From Aphis gossypii (lineage: Eukaryota; Arthropoda; Insecta; Hemiptera; Aphididae), in the NCBI RefSeq assembly GCF_020184175.1, contig NW_026083121.1, positions 1 through 64,000 on the forward strand: a stretch of DNA of 64,000 nucleotides. Direction: 5' to 3'. Positions 58,913 through 64,000 of this stretch are shown in pieces. The position numbers and the translations under genes were made by a program. The notes below the pieces were generated by a model. That model saw nothing but the letters and a program-made list of their open reading frames with translations. It was not told the DNA's origin and ran no database searches. Position 1 is the first letter of the stretch, and every line of letters begins with the position of its first letter.

Positions 58913-59484
58913 ATCCCAACAAAACATAAATGTAAAATGATAGCCAAGTTCAATTAAATAATATGCTTTAGTTGTTGACTTCAACGACAAAAGAAGTGAG
59001 ATCTAAATGGATGCCAAGTTCAATGGTCAGTCCTGAAATTTATTTATAACAACATAAAATATAATTTCTTCTTATCACTTAGGATAATGTTTTGAAGCCT
59101 AAGGTCTGACTTGGCTAGTTGTCATATACGAATTATTATTAAGTACCAACCAAAACAGTCATGGAAGAGCACTGTGTTCGATAGCTAGTTTCTACCAGCA
59201 AGCCAAATTTTTAGAAGGATAAAAAAGAACTTACAACTTTAGAACTTGCGAAAGCTATAACATAATTCGTATATGGAAACTAGCCAAGTCAGACCTTAGG
59301 CTTCAAAACATATCCTAAGTGATAAGAAGAAATTATATTTTATGTTGTTATAAATAAATTTCAGGACTGACCATTGAACTTGGCATCCATTTAGATCTCA
59401 CTTCTTTTGTCGTTGAAGTCAACAACTAAAGCATATTATTTAATTGAACTTGGCTATCATTTTACATTTATGTTTTGTTGGGAT
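58913..59484. mobile_element. Foldback element with ~220-bp inverted arms
   Basis: It begins ATCCCAACAAAACATAAATG and ends with the complement. The arms (about 58913-59135 and 59255-59484) are nearly identical and enclose a spacer of about 120 bp (tcatggaagagcactgtg...). No protein is coded. Ends and length fit a MITE or foldback relic; target duplication not clear. Confidence 0.88.
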
Positions 59485-59584
59485 ATCATTACTTTTTTGT
59501 AAGTAAATTATTAATAGCTATTAAATCATATTAAAATAATTTCCGAATGGTTTTTAATAAACTATTGTATTTTCCTACATAAGT

Positions 59585-59690
59585 ATATATAAAAAAAAAA
59601 AATTTAATTTAATTTTTTTTTTTTTTAATTTAATTTAATTTTTTTTTTAAATTTTAAAATTTAATTTTTCAATTTAAGTACATTAAATTA
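59585..59690. repeat. Low-complexity (aattt)n / poly-T block
   Basis: Runs of A, T and aatttaattt words, including an inverted pair around 59600-59650. Confidence 0.8.
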
Positions 59691-59789
59691 GAGGCAATTA
59701 ATTAATTAATTGAAAAATAAAACATAATAGATAATTAATTGCAAAATTATAATAAAATCAATTGATAAAAAATTAAAAATCTTCAAGTT

Positions 59790-60103
59790 TCTGATTTTTT
59801 CCTTTGTATTAACCTAACTACCTATCTGTATGCCAAATTTGAACTTTCTAGGTCATCTGGAACTGGGTTAGAATTTTGATCTATAGGTAAGTCAGTCAGT
59901 GATAAAAATGACGATTTTGGGACGTTAATATCTAAATAACGGTTTGAGGTATGTTTATGAAATTTGGAAAACATATGTATCTTGTAAGTCTCAATATATG
60001 AGCCAAATTTGACATGTTTATGTGGAATAGTTTTTGAGTTATGAGGGGGTCAAAAGTGGCTCCAAATGGTTGGTGTAATATTACACACGGTGCTGCTCGC
60101 TAG
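59790..60103 (+). mobile_element. Possible Helitron 3' part
   Basis: Text such as gccaaatttgaactttctag, aaatttggaaaacatatg and the ending cacacggtgctgctcgCTAG followed by T recalls insect non-autonomous Helitron 3' ends (CTRR followed by T). A gacacgctaccgcgtgtc stem-loop lies 32 bp beyond. No 5' TC end was located, so this is tentative. Confidence 0.3.
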
Positions 60104-61097
60104 TTTTGTAGCTAGAACTTGGCTTGACACGCTACCGCGTGTCTAGATTATGTTGCACAACTCAGATACTAAAATATTTACCAAGTAGCATAATGAAAGA
60201 GAAAATCCAAGAGCCTGAATTGTGAACACATGCTGTATAAATAAATTGATAAAATATATTTTACTCACCTTTAAATCTCAAAATTTCAAATAACCTAGAT
60301 TTCATCCCAACGCGATCATAGATTAGCTACTACAGGCGGAGCAATTTTACTTTTTTGAGATTATACGATAATACCCAATAATTTATTAATGATTTTTACT
60401 TCATCAATTCCATAACTTAAAACATAATTAAATTTACATTATTTACATAAACGAAATACACTTACTTTGGTTTCCATTCTATATTTATTAATTATAATTT
60501 TAAATAATTAACAATATAATTAAATACAAGAATACATAAAAATAAAAAGTAATTAAACACAACTAACAATTCAATGTCTCTATTTAGAATTGACGTACTC
60601 GTGCAAATGCAGATTCGAAAATGATATTTTAATATTATAGACATTAAAATAAAATAATTTCTAAACATTTCTATAAATAAAATATTGCCTATTCCATTTT
60701 TATCAATTATTTTAATACCACAATGTTTTTATTCGTATAATGTTTGCTATATTTAGATCGTCGACTAGATATTTAGGATATATCGATAGCTGGAGACACA
60801 ACAACAACAAAATATTACACGAGCGTCACACCACAGAATAAAAATAATAATAATAATAATAATAATTTATTCTGTGGTCACACGTTAAATGATAACAATA
60901 TTAAAATTGTATCGATAATAATAATATTATTACAACGTATCGACGTATCATCAGTGTTAAAATGGCATAAATAGTTCTTCTGAAAAATAATACGTCCGGA
61001 CATATTCAAATTTTATAAATAGATTAGCAAATTTAATATTATCTAAAACATTATATACATAATAAGTACTATAATTACAATTTCGTGTTCGGTCCTG
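60104..61097. other. Non-coding stretch
   Basis: AT-rich. (AAT)n at 60843-60865 is bounded by ccacagaataaa / tttattctgtgg, giving a hairpin, as in the hairpin near 27077. No gene is seen. Confidence 0.4.
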
Positions 61098-61186
61098 TAT
61101 CTTAGTCCATGATTTGAATTTTTATAAACTTTCATGTTTTAAGATCTATAATAATAGCAGTTAGCATGATATGTGATGATTAAATG
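61098..61186 (-). repeat. Right arm of the 89-bp inverted pair
   Basis: Inverted copy of 53787-53875 with one mismatch (cttagtcc versus the complement of ggattaag). Confidence 0.85.
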
Positions 61187-61705
61187 CTGTGGCTTGGTGC
61201 AAGAAAGGCCAATGTCATATTTTGACGAAATTGAGATTATCGGTCCAATCTTTTTGTTTTTTTTTTTTTTGTTCTGATAAAACGGCTAATCTATTAGAAA
61301 GAGTGTTACCAACTTACAGTCAAGATTAGCCATTTTAATTTTTGTCATTAAGCATAACTATTATTTTGAAGAAAGGGCTTATCATTACATTGGCTAGATA
61401 TCAATAAAATTATTAATCAAAAAAATGGCCAATGTGTAGTTAGGACTAATGTTATTGTGGTACAAACTAACTTTGGCCCTTTTCACACTGATTACTGACT
61501 GATAACGTTATTTAGTTATATTGATAATAAATTATTCTACTTATAATTTTTCATTCTTTCTGGCCACTAATATGATCGAACTGTGTTCCTACGTAATAAG
61601 CAGCTATTAATTATGAATGCAAATGTGATCACATGCAAATCAAAACTATTGGTCAGCAGAAGTTAATGTTTTTTGTTTTTTTATGTGTAATAATTACATT
61701 TAAGT
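61187..61705. other. Upstream region of the DUF7869 gene
   Basis: Contains repeated ttggcc/ggctaat words (aaaggccaatgtcat at 61205, aaaaatggccaatgtg at 61421, aacggctaatc at 61282) that may be subterminal motifs of the element carrying the next gene. No open frame of note. Confidence 0.35.
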
Positions 61706-63201
61706 ATGAATTCAAGAAGTAGACGATTAGTACAAATGTGTCAAACTAGTAAGTATATTCTATAACTATTGATAAGTATAAGGTCATGTTTTTGCTGTAA
61801 TAATTATTAGGTACATAATAAATTCACCAGGTTCCACATCTGCAAATTCAAGTAAAAACAGAGAAGAATGTTCTAGTACTGGCTCAGATTCGATCACCGA
61901 TATCAATGATTATTCCTCAGATGAGTATGTACCATTTAAAAATAAAATTGATAGTTTTTCATTTAACTCGGAGTCTGACAACTCAATTGGTGTTGAAGTT
62001 GACGAAATTGATAATATTAACACAGAAATACAAAGTGATGCTTATTCTGAAAAATGTACTGTTAATGTTGAACAAAATTGCATTTCTTAAGAACGTCATA
62101 ATGACTTAACTACTGAGCAAGATATTAACAGTTTTGAAACAAATAATGCTGTACTACAGAGTTGTTCTGCTGGTACTAATATATCACAAAAGAAAAGGGG
62201 ACGTAAAAAACAAGAGGGTCCTAAAACTAGAAAACGTTCAAGTAATCCAAAAACATGGGTAAGAAATATTGAAAAATCCAAAAAAACAAAAGGTGAAGAA
62301 TATATTAATACTACAAAAATGTCTTCCCACGCCAATGCTGTTAAATGGTGTATTATTTTACAAAAGACAATTGTGGGCCTTTAATTTGACTCTTTATAAA
62401 ACAACTGAAAACCAGTCCAGGCCTATTTGTTACTTATGGAACGAAACAATTGCTGCTAGAGGGGGTCAAGAAATAGCATCTTGCATCTTTAAACACCTTT
62501 TTGAAGAATTAAAAGAAGAAACTGAGATTGTTAATTTATATAGTGACTGTTTTCCTGGTCAAAACCGCAATATATACATGGCAATTATGTTGTTGGAAGT
62601 GGTAAAAATATTTCAGTCAAGAGGAAAAAAAATAACAATTAATCATAAGTTTTTGCAACCTGGCCACACACACAAGAAAGCAGATTCTATCCATGCTATA
62701 ATTGAAAAATCTAAAAAAAAGTCACTTGCCAGTATTGAAGTACCAAGGGATTGGGTAAATTTAATTAGAATGATTCACCGTAATCCACCAATTATTGTAT
62801 CAGAAATGGTTCAAAATGACTTTTTAAATTTTAAAGAACTTTTGAAGACTAAATATGTCCATCGCAAAGTTAATACAAAACATGAACCTGTATCATGGAA
62901 TAAAATAAAATGGATGCAGTATAAAACAAATTCACTTGGTATTGTTTCCTATAAGTATTCGTTTGATGAAGATGAATTTTTAGAGCTAAATTTGAGTAAA
63001 AAAAGCTTAAGGAAATCAACAGAAACCGATTTTGTTTTAAAACCAATAACTACCGTGCCATTGCCATTATATGCTGAAAAAATAAAAGACTTGCAATCAC
63101 TTTTACCATATATTCATCCAAATAGTAGACAGTACTATGATAGTTTTTTGGCTAATTTAGTTGAAGGAAATGCAGAAGACTCAGAAGAAAATGATGACTG
63201 A
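61706..63201 (+). pseudogene. DUF7869-type TE protein with internal deletion
   Basis: Exon 1 (61706-61748, MNSRSRRLVQMCQT) splices to 61831, giving a Ser/Asp-rich acidic N-terminus and a basic KKRGRKKQEGPKTRKRSS. An in-frame TAA lies at 62088. Near 62300-62330 the text jumps in another frame to CLPTPMLLNGVLFYKRQLW, the start of a DUF7869 region: WNETIAARGGQEIASCIF, LYSDCFPGQNRNIYMA, FLQPGHTHKKADSIHA (likely acidic and His core). The usual zinc-rich middle between these parts is missing, so a deletion derivative. The DUF7869 part is open to 63201. The family is widespread in aphids and other animals, with unknown enzymology. Confidence 0.75.
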
Positions 63202-63314
63202 TTTGAATTTTTTAAATAGTGTTTACTATTACCCAAATAATTTGTATTTTTTAATCATTAATTTGTTATACTTTACATTGTTAAAATAATAAATTTGTTA
63301 GATATCTCATGTCC

Positions 63315-63466
63315 GTCAAGTTGGCACCGGCACAATATGCTACGGCTATAATTCTTATATCAAATAATTGCTAGTCATTTGCTAGATTTTGCTAGGTTAT
63401 TTTCAGAATTTGCTAGTATTTCATTTAAGTACAAATCGAAATTCAAGTATGCCGGTGCCAACTTGA
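63315..63466. mobile_element. ~152-bp inverted-end repeat element, GCTAG version
   Basis: The ends gtcaagttggcaccggca and tgccggtgccaacttgac are perfect inverted repeats of 18 bp. Inside, ttGCTAG occurs four times on the scaffold seen at 52901 and 53355, the last in cagaatttGCTAG. Length equals that of the GCAAA version. Confidence 0.85.
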
Positions 63467-63471
63467 CATAT

Positions 63472-63860
63472 CACCGGCACATTGTCCGATCGGTTCCAAA
63501 GTGGTATTAAAAAATTGCTAGTCATTTGCTAGATTTTGCTAGACGATTTTCAGAATTTGCTATACTATGGTTTTTCCGGAAACCCGGAAAATAGAAAATG
63601 GCTCAGCACCGGCACATTGTCCGAACGGTTCCAAAAAGGTATTAAAAAAATGCTAGTCATTTGCTAGATTTTGCTAGACGATTTTTAGAATTTGCTATAC
63701 TATGGTTTTTCCGAAAACCCGGAAAATAGAAAATGGCTCAGCACCGGCACATTGTCCGATCGGTTCCAAAAAGGTATTAAAAAATTGCTAGTCATTTGCT
63801 AGATTTTGCTAGACGATTTTCAGAATTTGCTATACTATGGTTTTTCCGGAAACCTGGTGC
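63472..63860 (+). repeat. 135-bp tandem repeat carrying the GCTAG scaffold
   Basis: caccggcacattgtccga starts at 63472, 63607 and 63742 (period 135 bp). Each unit has four GCTAG/GCTAT words and a ggtttttccggaaacccgga palindrome (in the middle unit the stem is changed to ccgaaaacccgg). The third copy ends near 63858. Confidence 0.9.
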
Positions 63861-64000
63861 ATTGATAAGTCTCGTTTTTTGAATTTTCTAGAATCATATT
63901 TTTTTTATTGATGCGTTATAATAAATAATAAAACGTATACTTCTGTTTAATACCCATTTTATTAATTTAGGATTTCCTAATGTTAGATACAAAAATATGT
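63861..64000. other. Window end, nothing recognised
   Basis: AT-rich sequence without a recognisable feature. Confidence 0.4.

Noticed and set aside
60074..60087. TAATATTAC inside gtgtaatattacac, like a rolling-circle origin nonanucleotide
   Set aside because: A 9-mer of this composition is expected by chance in AT-rich sequence, and no stem around it or Rep gene is seen.
63472..63860. Possible CRISPR-like array
   Set aside because: Units are contiguous 135-bp tandem copies without unique spacers, in a eukaryotic context, and no cas genes are present.

Overview
The window is a transposon graveyard from an AT-rich insect genome. I infer an aphid or close sternorrhynchan relative, from the base composition, short (60-100 nt) introns, spliced THAP/P-element, PIF/Harbinger, MADF, BIR and DUF7869 genes and Polinton proteins. 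No database search was possible, so the species is a judgement. No gene can be safely called an ordinary host gene; three small genes at 36.3-38.7 kb are unexplained.

Layout: (1) 281-2584 is a short non-autonomous LTR retrotransposon with near-identical LTRs and a 4-bp target duplication. (2) 4378-20666 is a decayed Polinton/Maverick (virus-like) element with major and minor capsid, adenain-type protease, small capsid-accessory proteins, packaging ATPase, DUF8207 protein, retroviral-type integrase, protein-primed PolB and two small paralogous coiled-coil genes. Its polB gene is split by a 5.8-kb THAP/P element (13426-19267, 8-bp target duplication), which itself holds two MITEs in intron 1 and a tandemly triplicated exon. 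(3) 21974-26510 is a PIF/Harbinger element (perfect 47-bp-class inverted ends, TAA duplication) with transposase and MADF/BESS genes; its empty target site survives as a diverged copy at 35.85 kb. (4) 26812-35825 is a hAT element, itself invaded by a second, better preserved THAP/P element (30237-35596, 8-bp duplication). (5) 36.3-38.75 kb holds three small unknown genes, one a solo-BIR (IAP-like) protein. (6) 39473-39972 is a truncated LINE. (7) 40395-47624 is a TTAA-flanked element with a long, apparently intact spliced gene joining a DDE transposase to a YqaJ exonuclease. (8) 48029-52672 is a MULE with a 10-bp duplication, a FLYWCH-like finger, and an internal repeat array carrying another insertion. 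(9) 54186-57480 encodes a DDE transposase joined to a ubiquitin-specific-protease-like (C19) domain. (10) 61706-63201 is a DUF7869 gene with its middle deleted.

The two most unusual observations are the transposase-USP fusion, and a family of about 152-157 bp elements at 52.9, 53.36 and 63.3 kb. These share one scaffold and one type of inverted end, while a short internal word repeated four times differs between copies (GTAAGT, GCAAA, GCTAG).

Most coding regions carry frameshifts or stops. The ones that look intact are the Polinton ATPase and DUF8207 genes, the MADF gene, the YqaJ-transposase, the USP half of the fusion, the BIR gene and most of the second P element.
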